Source: Otatea glauca
Lineage: Eukaryota > Streptophyta > Magnoliopsida > Poales > Poaceae
Length of the DNA stretch: 64,000 bases
Assembly (NCBI GenBank): GCA_036346275.1
Contig: CM070725.1
Location: 40,052,104-40,116,103 of the forward strand
Direction of reading: 5' to 3'
Shown here piece after piece: positions 11,701 to 23,207 of the stretch (positions within the stretch are counted from its first letter, which is position 1; each line of letters starts with the position of its first letter). Position numbers and translations under genes: made by a program. The notes under the pieces were generated by a model. It saw only the letters and a program-made list of their open reading frames with translations. It was not told the DNA's origin and did no database searches.

Positions 11701-13001
11701 CATCAAATACCAAAAACTGGGAAATCTTCAAGGACACTTAAGAGGGTGGAGGAGCATAGGGACCAAATCCTTAGCGATGAAATGCAAGAGGAGCCTGCTC
11801 ATTGCGAAACTAATGGAAGAAAGTGTTGAGGGTATTTAAGGTTGTGTCGAAGGAATCCATGCCACCCCTCACCTCTTCCACCATCTGACGGGTCTGGGCT
11901 TGGTATTCATATATTCTCGCAAATTGACTCATCATGTCATTCCTCATACTCGCTAGGCTTGCTAGAATAGCATCTTGTGAGCCTCGTGCGCTTGCCCATC
12001 TTCCCTTCTTTGCTGCTGCTGCTGCTGATGTTGTTGTTGTGCCATGTGCCCAAGAGCTTGAGGTGGCGCCTCATGTGGCTTGTAAGGCTTGTGAGCACTA
12101 CCACAACCTCCTCTATACCCAGTTGTCCTCTTGATTATCATCATAATGTAGGGAGAAAAAGAAATTCTCTTGCCACGATCACAAACTGAGGAGGCCGATT
12201 CCCTAATCATGAAGTCCACAACATCGAACTTCTGGCTATGAATGATTTTGTTCATGATTTCAGGCATAACCACGAATTTCATCAAAATTACCACTCTTAT
12301 GATGAACAGTAACTCTAATGATCCTGTTGATCAAGTTTGATGTGGAAAGAAGATTTGCCAATTTACCTGGCCTTCTGACATTTGTTGTGGGGTCATAAAA
12401 GTCAAATTGTCGGGATAGCCCAAGAACTCTGTCGCTATGAATGCGGGGATATCCACTATGAAAAATGCCCTAAGCATGCTCAATCTCCTCCTTGAAAGTT
12501 GTGTAGACTGCTGAGTCTGTCATCAAGGTGATAGAGTCATGAGTGTCAGGTATGTAGATGGTGGCATAAAACTGACGCACCATGTCATCCACATAGTCAC
12601 ACCTTCGGCTGACAAAATCCATTAATCCAGCACCTTGGAATAGCTCGAGAACACCAACAAATAGTGGCACTTTGTAAATGTGCTCTAGTTAATCCATTTA
12701 TGGTCAGCAAACTCTTTGCTCATGTATATCTCATAGTATACCTTTTGCTGAAATAAAGTTTTGAACCTATCCTCAGTAGCACTTCGATGAAGAAGATATT
12801 GATTTGCTTGTCCTAATGCATAATATTTCTCTCCTTTGATTTCCCGCAAATCTCTTGTGGGATCAAAGTCATCGAAGGCTTCTTGTTCTTCCGATTCCTC
12901 ACCTTCATCATCATTTTCGTCTTCACTACATCCATTTCTACTTCTTTCTCTTCTTCTTCACTTGACTGTGACGCAACTTGTTTTCCTTTGCTAGCACAAG
13001 A
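11701..13001 (-). pseudogene. Third (env-like position) ORF of old SIRE-type element, 3' part
   Basis: On the minus strand, downstream of pol, decayed coding sequence is readable in several frames. There is an acidic Ser/Glu/Asp-rich stretch (about 12850-12960), then a segment with LFQQKVYYEIYMSKEF (about 12720-12780), then the 66-residue frame 12470-12670 with VRQFYATIYIP. This resembles the plant-transposon-protein domain often annotated after pol in grass SIRE-type elements; I could not confirm the family. Stops and frameshifts separate the pieces. The ORF is broken by the element inserted at 13002 and resumes at 29733. The name env-like reflects position only; no membrane segment was seen. 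Confidence 0.5.
12997..13001. repeat. Target site duplication caaga (left copy)
   Basis: The five bases caaga directly precede the LTR start at 13002 and recur at 29733-29737 directly after the other LTR. This proves the two LTRs belong to one insertion. Confidence 0.95.
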
Positions 13002-13870
13002 TGTAAGATCGAGGATGCCGACTAGAGGGGGGGTGAATATGCAGTTTTAAAAATTCTTCTCACTAAATACACACTTTATTTATCTCTATGTCAAAACCTA
13101 AACAATAATCAAGGCGGAAGCGACAAACTAAGGTTTTGACAAATTAAAGCCTAAATCAACTAGGCTTACTAAGTGCACTAGCTAATTATGTCTCTACTAA
13201 AGAATATACAATCCTAAAGACAATCAAGCAATTTAATTCTAGGAATGTAAATTGCAACAATGTAAATAGAGAACTGAAATCAAATATAAGGAGACACACC
13301 GATGTTTTACCGTGGTGTTCGGAGACTTGCCGGTCTCCCCTAATCCATGTTGAGGCAAGCCCAAACCACTTTGGACCGGCTCCACGAATTGAGCACCCGC
13401 CTCGATTCCACTAGTGGTAGCTCTTTCCCCCTCCGGGTAGGCGAGCTCCGACCTTCACAACTTTGCCGGGCCTTCTCACAATCTCCTTGAGAAGGTCACC
13501 GTGCACGACGCCTCCACACGCCGTCTAGGTGTCGGAAAACACCAAGAGTAATAAGCCAAGCCCTCTAGCTTGAATCTCACCAAGTGCAACACATGCACAA
13601 GGATGCTCAATCCTTCTCTAGATGTAACACATGCAACTAGAGGATTCTCTCCTTGCTCACAAAGTGCAACACATGCACAATATGGAGGAGAGGCTCACAC
13701 TAGCTCAAGAGAAAGCAAATCAACACCAAAGAGATTCTACTCAAGAAACTCAAAATCAAATTCATCTCAAATCACTCAAATATGGCTCTACGAGCTCTTG
13801 GGGTTTTGCTCTCACAAGAATACCTCAAATGGGTGCTAGAACAGCCACAAAACCCTCCTAGCTCGGCCCC

Positions 13871-13877
13871 TTTTATA
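13871..13877 (-). promoter_or_regulatory. TATA box of the 3' LTR
   Basis: The minus strand reads GGCTATAAAAGGGGCC, a strong plant TATA box, conserved in the right LTR (27396-27402) and the solo LTR (8388-8394). It sets the U3/R side of the LTR: transcription runs leftwards from here. Confidence 0.75.
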
Positions 13878-13929
13878 GCCCCTCAAGAAAACTAGCCGTT
13901 GGAGGGTGAAATGGGGTAAAAACGCAGCA

Positions 13930-14240
13930 AACCCGGTGCTACCGCCCTACTAGGGCCGGTAGCACCGGCCTTTAGGCCAACGGTCACTTATGTGCATTAA
14001 AAACACCAAAAACTAGCCGTTGCTACAGTATCCCGGTGCTACCGCCCATCTAGGACCGGTAGCACCGGCCATTTCCATCAAAAAACACTTTTCTGGAGTT
14101 TTTACACCGCCTCTGGGCCGGTAGTACCGCCCCGGGAGGTCCTACCGCCCATCTGGGGCCGGTAGCACCGCTAGGGCGGTGCTACCACCCATGTAGGGCC
14201 GGTAGCGGTGCTACCGCCCATGTAGGGGCGGTGCTACCTC
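13930..14240. repeat. GC-rich CGGTGCTACC / GGTAGCACCG array
   Basis: A GC-rich island in an otherwise AT-rich LTR. It is made of paired inverse units such as CGGTGCTACCGCCC ... GGACCGGTAGCACCGG (13934-13972, 14033-14070) and a denser run at 14114-14237. It lies about 55-370 bp upstream of the TATA box in the transcription direction. The right LTR has a shorter version (about 27458-27680). Single motifs also occur at 10905-11225 and 30025-30105. Confidence 0.8.
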
Positions 14241-16291
14241 TGTCAGAGCCACTAAAATGCTCATAACTTTTTACTCCGAACTCCGATTTAGGTGATTTTT
14301 GATTCTATACGAAGCTTATCACGAGGGCTACAATCTCCAACCATTTTCAAGATTTAATCAACCATAGATATTTTTAAATATCAAAAAAATAAAGACTCTA
14401 ATGTAGTCATTCAAGTCTAAAATCTGATTTCTCAAAATCCCTCACATAGACTTGATCAAGGGCATGACTACAAGCTAGAGGGAGTCAATAAGATAAAATC
14501 TTATGCCATTTTGTGATCAACTCATGATCAAAACCAATTTGCAAAACACATTTGCAAATAAACCGAGAACCCATGAGATCAATCCTCTAGCCATGTAAGG
14601 ATCAACACATAATCCCGACACTTTGCAAAACACATTTGCAAATGCCAACACATGCTCTAGGATCAAAACCATAACCTCTAGATTATTTGCAAATAGAAAA
14701 ATCATAAACTTTACTTAGCCTTGTGATGATCAACACATGATCAAATCACAAGCTAAAACACCGATGCATGAGCTCTCACCTTTTGCAACATGTGCAAAAC
14801 TTAGCTCTATGCAAAACCATATAAACCAAATTACATGAGCTATCTCCTTTTTGCAACACATGCAATTCCATAGCTCCATGCAAAAACCAAATCGATTAAG
14901 ATTCAATAAGAAGCAAGCATGAGCTCCCTTATTTGCAACACATGCAAATACTTAGCTCATGCAAGAACCAAATAGAGAGTGAGCTAGAGTGAACCGGATT
15001 GAGTTCATCAACACATGATGAAGCTCAAGCTATAATACTTAACCCCTCTTAATAGTACGGCACCTAACTAGCAACCCGGTCTCCCATCCAAACACCGAGA
15101 CCGGTAAAAGACTAGGAACACATCCTTAGCCCTAGCTAGTTATACCTTTGCCTCTAGCACATCCACTTGGAGCTTTTATGATTTCCATCATCTTCTCTCC
15201 AAGTCGGGATCTTTGTCTTATTCATCAACACATGATGAACTCTCCTGTCTTAGCTTCGGGATCCTCTCTTGATGCTCATCAACACATGATGACGTCCTTT
15301 TCCCGTTCATCCATCTCAAACTTGCACTTAACCTATTTCAAACTCATTGAAGGTGTTAGTCCAAAACACATGGTTGTCTCAATCATCATTGCACTCCATT
15401 AACACATAATGGATGCTCCCAAGATCCTTTGATCTTTTCCTTTGATGATTGACCACGACCCAAAGACAAATGATTGAAAGATTAATTGTGTCTTGAGTAT
15501 ACTAATGCAACTAATGCTTCATATACACAAGAACTTTCGATTGCCCTAGGATCAATAAAGTGAACTATCAACACATGACTTGTTCTTTGTTGATTGAATG
15601 GCAACATAACACAATTTAAATTGTCATGAGTATATATTAACTACACAAGTTTCATATACCCAATATGATGGTTAGTAATGATCCATATATGTTTGAGTGA
15701 TAGAAATGGGATCAATATATTTAAACCATCAACTATAGAATAAACTCCATTAGGTATGTGCATATAACAAATTGATCATAAAATCAATACGCACATAATC
15801 AATCTTAGATTGCATATGAGTTTATCCTATATTTGCATGAGTATATTACAACTACACAAGTTATATATACTCTAACGATTGTTTCAAAGTCTTGATCCTT
15901 TATATGTTATTTAGTAATAAGACATGGATCAATACTATTGAAACAACAAGTTAAATTATAAACTCCCCCTAGATGTGTGCATTCATGTAATATATGAATT
16001 AGGAACATAATGCACATATTTGGACTAAAAGCAACGGAAGAGTTCATACTTTAACTTGAATCCTAAATATGCATTCAGATGATAGAGTGCATACAAGTGC
16101 ATACCTTAGTTTTTCCATTTTCCATCCAAATATGAGACTAATAAGAAGCTCACCAAAAGAGTTAGTCTTATAAACGATTTGTCATTACTTAACAATTGAG
16201 ACTAATCAATATTATGATTATCAAAAGAGTTAGCCTCAATATTAGATTTGTCATTAACACCAAAACCAACTTAATGAAGCTTGAACTTTCA

Positions 16292-16303
16292 ATCTCCCCC
16301 TTT
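16292..16303 (-). other. Polypurine tract of the gag-only element
   Basis: The minus strand reads AAAGGGGGAGAT directly before the LTR start TGAAAGTTC. The internal sequence beyond it (tctggtgattgatgac) is non-coding. Confidence 0.85.
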
Positions 16304-19300
16304 CTGGTGATTGATGACAAATCCAAGCTTAATACCCACATTTGGATGAAAATCATCATATTGAGATAATTTAATCTATTTGAACATGTAAGCATGTCTT
16401 TGAGCAATTTAAGCATTAACAAGTGAGAATGCGTATGAGAGATTTGTAGACAAATAATTAAAATAATTCTCTCCCTTAACCAAATTAATCTTCCACAAAC
16501 TCTCCAACCAAATGAGGTATTAGGCTCCCATAAATTCTCCCCCTTTTGGCATTAAACACAAAAAATGGAAAATGGATTCAAAAAGGAGAGTTTTTAGAGT
16601 GAAGAGCTTGGCAAGAAAATACTACTTTGAAGAAGAGAAAGCTTGGTAAGAAAATATTACTTTGAAGAAGTGAGAGTTTGGCAAGAAATTCTCTGAAATG
16701 AGGTCATAACAAGATTGAAATGAATACATATGACCTACTGAAGTTCACAAGACTTCTTAAATAAAATACCACTTGTAAATATTAAGAATTTTCAATAAGA
16801 TTTAAGAATTTCGCAAACTTCTTCTTTATATGGCCCAAAAGAGTAAACCATAAAGGAAACAAGGCCATATTTTGAGTTAAGCATTAGAAAGATTTTTGAA
16901 ACACATTCAAATAAACTCCTCATTTTATTAGGCTTTTCAATTTGCGAACAAACTCACAAAACAAGTCTTTGAGAGTCTAATAGCGCTTAAACTAGAAAAG
17001 CATCCAAATGAGCTTCGAATTTTCATAAAACCACTTGTAGAAAGTTTTAAAGAAGCATCACTTGTAATACCACTTGAATAAAATATAGAGCTTGTAAATA
17101 TCAATTTTAAAGTGATACTACTTGTAATGCTCAATTTTTTTTAATTGATACCACATGAAAATATTGTTTTTCAAATGATGCTATTTGTAAGAGATATCAC
17201 TTGTAAAGATCATTTTGAATGAGGATACCACTTTTGAGAAAATCATTGACATTTGTTTTAAAATAAGCTCATTTTCTGAAAGATTAAAACTATATGTCAA
17301 TTTAAAAATCAATTTGATACCATGACATACACAAAAAGAAGAGCATATTCCAAAACTTGAATAAACAAGCTCCAAAAGGATTCTAAGATAAATCATGGAG
17401 CTAATACATTTAAAATTGCCCAAGTTTTGTTTTGAGAGGTTCTTCCAACTTAAAGCCAATTAAGAGATATGAAAATCACAAGGATTTCACAAACTGAAAA
17501 TTTCAGGTTTTCAGATTTTGATATTTCATTTAGGCTTCAAAAAATAGTTGAAAAACTGCTCAAATGAGGTCCAAAAAATCTGATAAATTTGACATACTAG
17601 ACCAACTATTGAGGATCAATTTTTACAAAGGTGGTCCCCTCAAATTATGATCTGATTTGGAGATACAAAAATCACCAATCATCTCAAAACCATATAAAAG
17701 TCTGAATTTTCAACATTTGATCAAAGAGATAAAAGCGCATAACTTTTTCAAATGAGGTTAAAATTATTTAAAACTGTGCAGAAACAAACTTTGGGATCAT
17801 AAAAATCTTTTCCAAAAAGAATTTTCTAAAAAGGAGTCTCCATTCAAAAGATATCTCAAATTTTGCTTTGTAGGCATGAATTTTACTCAAAAAGGAGAAA
17901 AGTCAAAACTTTTTCAAATAAAGTCCAAATAGTTTCAAAATTTCCAGAAATGAACTTTGGACTAGTTAGAAGGTTTCACAAAAATAATTTCCTCAAAAGA
18001 AATTTTCTTTCAAAAGATATGGCAAAATGCGCTTTGTAGGCATAATTTTTTTTACTCAAAAAGAAGAAAAGTCAAAACTTTTTCACATGAAGTCCAAATT
18101 ATTTGAAAATTTTCAGAAATGATATTTAGACTATTTAGAAGGTTTCGCAAAAAGAATTTTCTTAAAAGGAATTTTATTTCAAAAGATATGGTAAAATACG
18201 CTTTGAAGGCATGAGAAGAAGTTGAATTTCTATCGAATGCTCAAAATGCAATCCGAATTGAAATTTATGGAGATTTGAACTTTCATGGCTTTGAATGAGT
18301 TAGAAATACTATTTGAAGACAAGATATACAAAGAAATCCAATTCAAATTGCAAAAACCACAATATGCAAGAATAGGTCATTTTGAGTCAAATGAAGAATT
18401 TTAGCCAAATTCAAATGGCTATAACTTTTGAACGGTTGGTCGTTTGGAAAACTTTGAACTAGAGAAATACATGAAATGACCATCCCTACGAGTTTTGTAT
18501 TGACCACTTTTTCAAAAACTCAATAGATTTTGATTTATGAAAATATTTCATTTAATCCAAAAAGAAGATTCTATAAGATCCATTTGAGGTCAATTTTGCT
18601 AATATGTTTCTAAAAAAGGTATTTTTACTCCGAAAGCATTGTAAAACATTTGAAATACATATTTGAGAACTTTTATAAAGATTTTCACACATATGGGCCT
18701 TTTAAGCAATATTTTTGACTTTTGACCAAAGAGACTCATATAAAAGGATATGTATGCATTTGGTTTTCAATAACATTTCAAAAAGTATCAAATGAAGCAA
18801 ATGAGAAGATATTTGATTGGAATTGGTATGTATGAGTTTAAAATACTATTTTGAACCAAGATACTACACAAGATCCGGTCCAAAAGATGAAACTCACAAA
18901 GTGCTAGAATATAACTAATATAGGTCAATATTAGTTTTTGGGTGAGTTTCAAAATCAAATAACTTTGGATAGATTGGTATTTTGGAAAACTTTTGAATAC
19001 GAGAATTGCTAAGAATGACCAATTCTAAGTTTTTCGTTTTGGAGCTATTATCAAAATCCTTTTACAATTTATTCTATGAAAATTATAAGTTTAAATCCAA
19101 AACACGATACTAGTAACTAGATTTTGGACTTGAAACTCATTTTCTTTTGAAATTAGTTTTTATAAATCCAAAACTCATGGAAAACCTTTTGAAAACATTT
19201 GTATACATTTTGCAACTAGTTTTCACAAGATTACTAATAGTTACTAAGATTTTTCACTTTTGGCTAAATGGCTTGATTTTGAAAATATATTAGCACTTAT

Positions 19301-19634
19301 ATAAATATGGGCACATATAGAGAAGTGATATACATGGTTATGATTTAGCGCTCCCCCTTAATGTGCCACATCCCAACTTGCTCAAGATTGCAATAAATTC
19401 AACTAAGAGGCATGAGCAAGTACAAGCAATTTAAATTGATTTTCATGATAATGCAATATAACCTACACAAGGCTATAAGCTAGAATTATCAATTTAAATA
19501 CTTGTTACCGAGATGGCATTGGTTCATGATTGAAGTGATCGTCCTCATGCTTGGCTCCATTTTGCATACGAAGAAATCATCTTTTCTTGATTGAGCCAAG
19601 CCTCCAATGTATCTCCAAGTGCCTATTAAATATT
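16304..19634 (-). other. Non-coding internal region in place of pol
   Basis: About 3.3 kb, AT-rich, on the minus-strand side downstream of gag, where an autonomous element carries protease, integrase, RT and RNase H. No frame over about 90 codons and none of the pol motifs (DSG, HHCC, YVDD) are present. Loosely repeated phrases such as caaaactttttcaaatgaa, followed by gtccaaat and caaaagatat (17700-18190), suggest internal duplication. The short frames at 16189-16422, 16937-17134 and 17181-17459 have no features. Confidence 0.75.
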
Positions 19635-20607
19635 TTAAGCACTTTTTGGTACCCAATATTTGTTGGGTCCAAGAATGTTAGTCACAAGATATTTAGGGAC
19701 CCAAATAGCCCTAGAAATAGAAATTTTGGGTGAACTAACATTTCTAGCAAATGATTTGCTATACTTATCCTTTCTAAGCGCATGATTAACATTTTTATGA
19801 AAATGCTTAGAGGATTTAGAATTTTTAGCAAATAGTTTGCAATTGTTATTCCTCCTAAGCAAATTGTTTGCATTGTTTTGAGTGGTCTTAGGAGTACTAA
19901 CACATCTAGCAAACACATTTCTAGTTTTACTCTTCCTAAGCAAATGAATATCATTATTTTGCAAGCATTTAGGAGAATTGACAAATTTTGCATACACATT
20001 ACCATTTTTGTCTTTCCTAAGCAAATAATGATCATTTACAAGAGTTGGCTTAGGAGATTTACCCTTGGGACAATTTTTACCAATGTGTCCCTTTTCTCGG
20101 CAATTAAAGCAAGTTTGGCTATTTGGACCTCTTTTGATTTTCTTGACTTGCTCATTACCGGTTTGCCTCTTTGTTGATGTCCTTGACTTGACATCCTCTT
20201 GATTTGGGCACACCGAGGCGTCGTGACCCTTCTCATGGCATCCAAGGCACTTGATGTTCTTCGTGTGTCTTGCGTTGTGCCTTGTCTTGCTATTCACCTT
20301 CTTCTTGGAGATGTAGCCAATCCCTCTCTTGTCTTGCGAGCGCCGTTGCTTGCTTAGAATGTCGTCGAGGGTGGCCTTCCCTTTATAGCACTTTTCTAAG
20401 TCACTTCTCAATTGAGTGATTTGTTCCTTGAGCTCTTTATTTTCCTCTACAAGATTAGTCTCAACAAGCATAGAGGAAGTACTAGCATTTGAACTAGAGC
20501 AACAAGGCATATCATCACTAGAAGTGGACATATCAATTTTTGATGAAATGCAAGAATTAACATTTAAGCATGAAAAATCATCAATTAAGTCACATTGAAT
20601 TCCTATG
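19635..20607 (-). CDS. Gag of the gag-only element, C-terminal part
   Basis: This is the 3' part of a 549-codon gag ORF interrupted by the copia at 20608. Removing that insert and one copy of its duplication (ctatg) leaves the frame open across the junction. Visible features: a coiled-coil-like stretch (NKELKEQITQLRSDLEKC), then two CCHC zinc knuckles (CLGCHEKGHDASVC and CFNCREKGHIGKNC), then basic repeats around LLRKDK. The knuckles bind element RNA in virus-like particles. The ORF ends at the stop at 19635-19637. Two knuckles, a coiled coil and large size are typical of the SIRE/Maximus lineage. No protease follows in any frame. Confidence 0.88.
20603..20607. repeat. Target site duplication ctatg (left copy)
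   Basis: ctatg precedes the LTR at 20608 and recurs at 25789-25793 after the second LTR. Confidence 0.95.
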
Positions 20608-20838
20608 TGTTAGAGATAATCACGGATTGCCTCAATATCCAATATCTCAACTTACCAACAGTATAATCTTTCCAAATCTCGGATTTTATTTGGCTATATA
20701 TGCCAACCCCATTGTACATGTAATCTTTGAACCAAATAGTGCATTTGTCTCCCGTGGTTTTTTTCCCGCAAGGGTTTTCCACGTAAATCTTGTGTCTCCC
20801 GTTTTTGTGCGTGTGTTTTGCATCTACAAACCCTAACA
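20608..20838 (+). repeat. 5' LTR of young copia (231 bp)
   Basis: It starts TGTTAGAGATAATC and ends AACCCTAACA. It is identical to 25558-25788 except for one base in the stretch cttgtgt[c/g]tcccg. tatatatg at 20695 is a weak TATA candidate. Confidence 0.95.
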
Positions 20839-20840
20839 AG

Positions 20841-20853
20841 TGGTATCAGAGCC
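20841..20853 (+). other. Primer binding site, initiator tRNA-Met
   Basis: TGGTATCAGAGCC follows the LTR end after two bases, the standard copia arrangement. Confidence 0.92.
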
Positions 20854-21515
20854 ACAAGCATGCACCTGGGGTTTCGATCTGCGCCCGCCGGCCTTCATCG
20901 CGCATAGCGGCTTCCGTCTCCGCTCGTCAGTTTGTCCGCGCCGTCGCAACCGTCGCCCGTCTCGGCTTCCGCGAGGCCACCATCCGCGCGCCATCCTACT
21001 TTCGGCAGCAGGTGCCGTCGGCGCCGTCCTCCGCATCGTGCTGGTCTGGGCCTCCTTCCTGCAACCTCGTCGTCGTTGCGCTCCGGCCCGGTCTCCACCA
21101 GCGCGCGGCCACCCATCGTCGCGCACGCTCCTCCGTGCACCGGCTCACCCGGTGCTCGCCCTTTTGCGCTGGCCGCTCCTCCTGAAGACGCGTGAAGTTT
21201 GTTCGCCCGTGAAGAAGCTAGTCCTCCTGACTAGAAGTGCTTGCACGTGAAGCATCTCTGCCGACTAGAAGTACCCCCGTGAAGAGTCACGTGAAGATTC
21301 AGCAGAGGAGAGAAGAGGACTCAGTTAGGACTTCATTTAGATCCCAGAGCAGATTTAAGTTTTCTTTTGGTTCCGACTTCAGTCACCGTGAAGCGTGATC
21401 ATTCGGTTTTTGAAAGCAAGAAGACTTTTTCAAAGATAATTTGTCACGCTATATCAGGAAGTTTTTTTTTCAAAACCTATCATATTTTTTTTGATCTGCA
21501 ATTTTATTCTCCACC
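20854..21515 (+). other. Leader between primer site and gag, with GC-rich block
   Basis: Bases 20870-21190 are strongly GC-rich (ccgtcgcaaccgtcgcccgt and similar), quite unlike the AT-rich coding part. Several overlapping short frames exist there on both strands, as expected from GC-rich DNA. None has a recognised domain. The rest up to the gag ATG at 21516 is AT-rich and carries poly-T tracts. Confidence 0.6.
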
Positions 21516-23207
21516 ATGTCATCCACCAAATTTGACATTGAGAAGTTTGATGGCAAGATCAGTTTTTCGATATGGCAGGTTCAAATGAAAGCCGTTCTTA
21601 CACAGGTGGGCGTCAGAAAAGCATTGTCTGCTAAACCGGCGACTATGATAGATGAACAATGGGAAGAACTTGACCAGAAAGCCCTCTCTGCCATACAGCT
21701 CAGTTTGTCTACAGATATTCTGCGTGAAGTCATTCATGAGACTACAGCCGCAAAACTGTGGCAGAAATTGGAAGACTTGTACATGAAGAAAAGTCTTTCC
21801 AACAAATTGCGCCTCAAAGAACGTCTGTACACAATTCGCATGGCGGAAGGTACCTCTATCCAGTCTCATCTTAATGAATTTAATTCACTCATAATTGATC
21901 TTGAGAAATTAGAGGTAAAAATTGATGATGAAGATAAGGCTATTCTATTGGTCGTCTCTTTGCCTGCTACCTTTAAGCATTTCAAGGAAATTATGCTTTA
22001 TGGCAATCATGACACCCTTAGTTTTGAGAATGTTAAATCAAATTTATTGTCTAAGGAGAAATTTGATATTGATTCTCGTTCTGAAGTTAAGGCTGAGGGG
22101 TTAATTGTTAGAGGTAGATCTCCCTATAAAGGCAATTATCATAGATCAAAGTCTAGATCTAAATCAAGAGGACGTAAACCCAAGAATTTTTGCCGTTATT
22201 GCAAGACACCTGGTCATGTTGTTGATCATTGTTACAAGTTGAAAAATAGGGCAGATAAAGACAAAAAGACACATTTTGATAAACCTGCTGAGGCTAGTCT
22301 TGTTGAAAATGAATCTGATGGTGAGGCTCTAATTATCACTTCCAACTTGAAGAATCAAACTGCATGGATTATTGATTCAGCTTGCACTTTTCATATTTGT
22401 CCATATAAAGAGTGGTTTTCTACATATGATTCTGTTGGTAGTGGTGAAGTTGTGATTGCTGATGAGTCTCCACTTGAAATTGTTGGCATCGGTTCTATTC
22501 AAATCAAAACCCATGATGGCATTGTTAGGACTCTTTCAAATGTTCGCCATGTTCCCAGAATGAAAAGAAATCTTATTTCTTTGGGCACCATAGAATCTTT
22601 GGGTTATAAATATACTGGTGAAAATGGTGTTCTTAAGATTTCAAAAGGCAACCTTGTTGTTATGAAAGCCAATAGAATGAGCAGTCTTTATTACTTGCAA
22701 GGTTCTCTGATTCTGAGTTCTGCAATTGTTTCTACAATTGCATCAAATCCTCACATCACCAAGCTTTGGCATATGCGCTTGGGTCACATGAGTGAGAAAG
22801 GTATGCACCTTTTATGCAAGAAAGGATTTTTACATGATATTGGCAAACTTGATTTCTGTGAACATTGTGTATTTGGCAAACAAAAGAGAGTCAGTTTTTC
22901 TGTTTCAACTCATCAGACTAAAGGAATTCTTGATTATATTCATTTCGATCTTTGGGGTCGTTCTAGATTTCCTTCTATTGGAGGTTGTGAGTACATGATT
23001 ACCTTCATTGATGATTTTTCTCATAAAGTTTGGGTTTACTTCTTGAAACATAAGAATGAAGCTTTTGAGTTTTCAAGAAGTGGAAAGTCTTGGTTGAAAA
23101 CGAAACTGGCAAGAAAATCAAGAAACTTAGAACTGACAATGGATTGGAATTTTGTAGTGGTGAGTTTGATCAACTTTGTGCTAATCATGGTATTGCAAGA
23201 CATTTAA
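21516..23207 (+). pseudogene. Copia gag, protease and integrase N-terminal part
   Basis: The ATG at 21516 opens the polyprotein. In order: copia gag (FDIEKFDGKISFSIWQVQMK; WQKLEDLYMKKSLSNKLRLK), a zinc knuckle (CRYCKTPGHVVDHC, about residues 226-239), the aspartic protease site (WIIDSACTFHICP, about residues 285-297), pre-integrase HHCC zinc finger (HMRLGHM ... CEHCVFGKQ) and the first integrase Asp residues (HFDLWG, FIDDFS). The frame departs from the conserved one at about 23070, where one base is missing in the codons for AFExFKKW, and runs to a stop at 23207. The true reading continues in the next frame. Apart from this and the downstream lesions the domains look well preserved. Confidence 0.9.

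Larger units (their letters stand above)
13584..15291. repeat. Series of short hairpins with fixed ACACA loop
   Basis: Inverted repeats share the five-base centre ACACA but have different arms. Examples: GTGCA/TGCAC (13584-13598, 13664-13678), TTTGCAAA/TTTGCAAA (14538-14558, 14622-14642), GATCA/TGATC extended by CTTGTGAT/ATCACAAG (14720-14752), TTGCA/TGCAA (14851-14865), ATTTGCA/TGCAAAT (14931-14949), TTCATCA/TGATGAA (15004-15022, 15221-15239), CATCA/TGATG (15277-15291). Homologous series lie in the solo LTR (8165-9740) and the right LTR (from 27109). Function unknown. Confidence 0.85.
13002..16291 (-). repeat. 3' LTR of the gag-only element (3290 bp)
   Basis: It begins TGTAAGATC and ends CTTTCA on the plus strand. 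A core promoter TATAAAA (minus strand) lies at 13871-13877. A GC-rich motif array (about 13930-14240) sits just upstream of it in transcription terms, and a series of ACACA-loop hairpins is spread over 13584-15291. It is about 84 bp longer than its partner, mainly from extra array units at about 14130-14220. Apparent short frames at 13570-13861 and 15148-15402 recur in the partner and are LTR sequence, not genes. Confidence 0.93.

Noticed and set aside
13570..13861. Short plus-strand frames (also at 27095-27364 and 8263-8520)
   Set aside because: They lie in the R/U5 side of the SIRE-type LTRs, antisense to element transcription, and recur because the LTRs are copies.
20790..21250. Overlapping frames up to 136 codons on both strands
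   Set aside because: They are produced by the GC-rich leader of the young copia. None has a domain, and they start in LTR or primer-site sequence.
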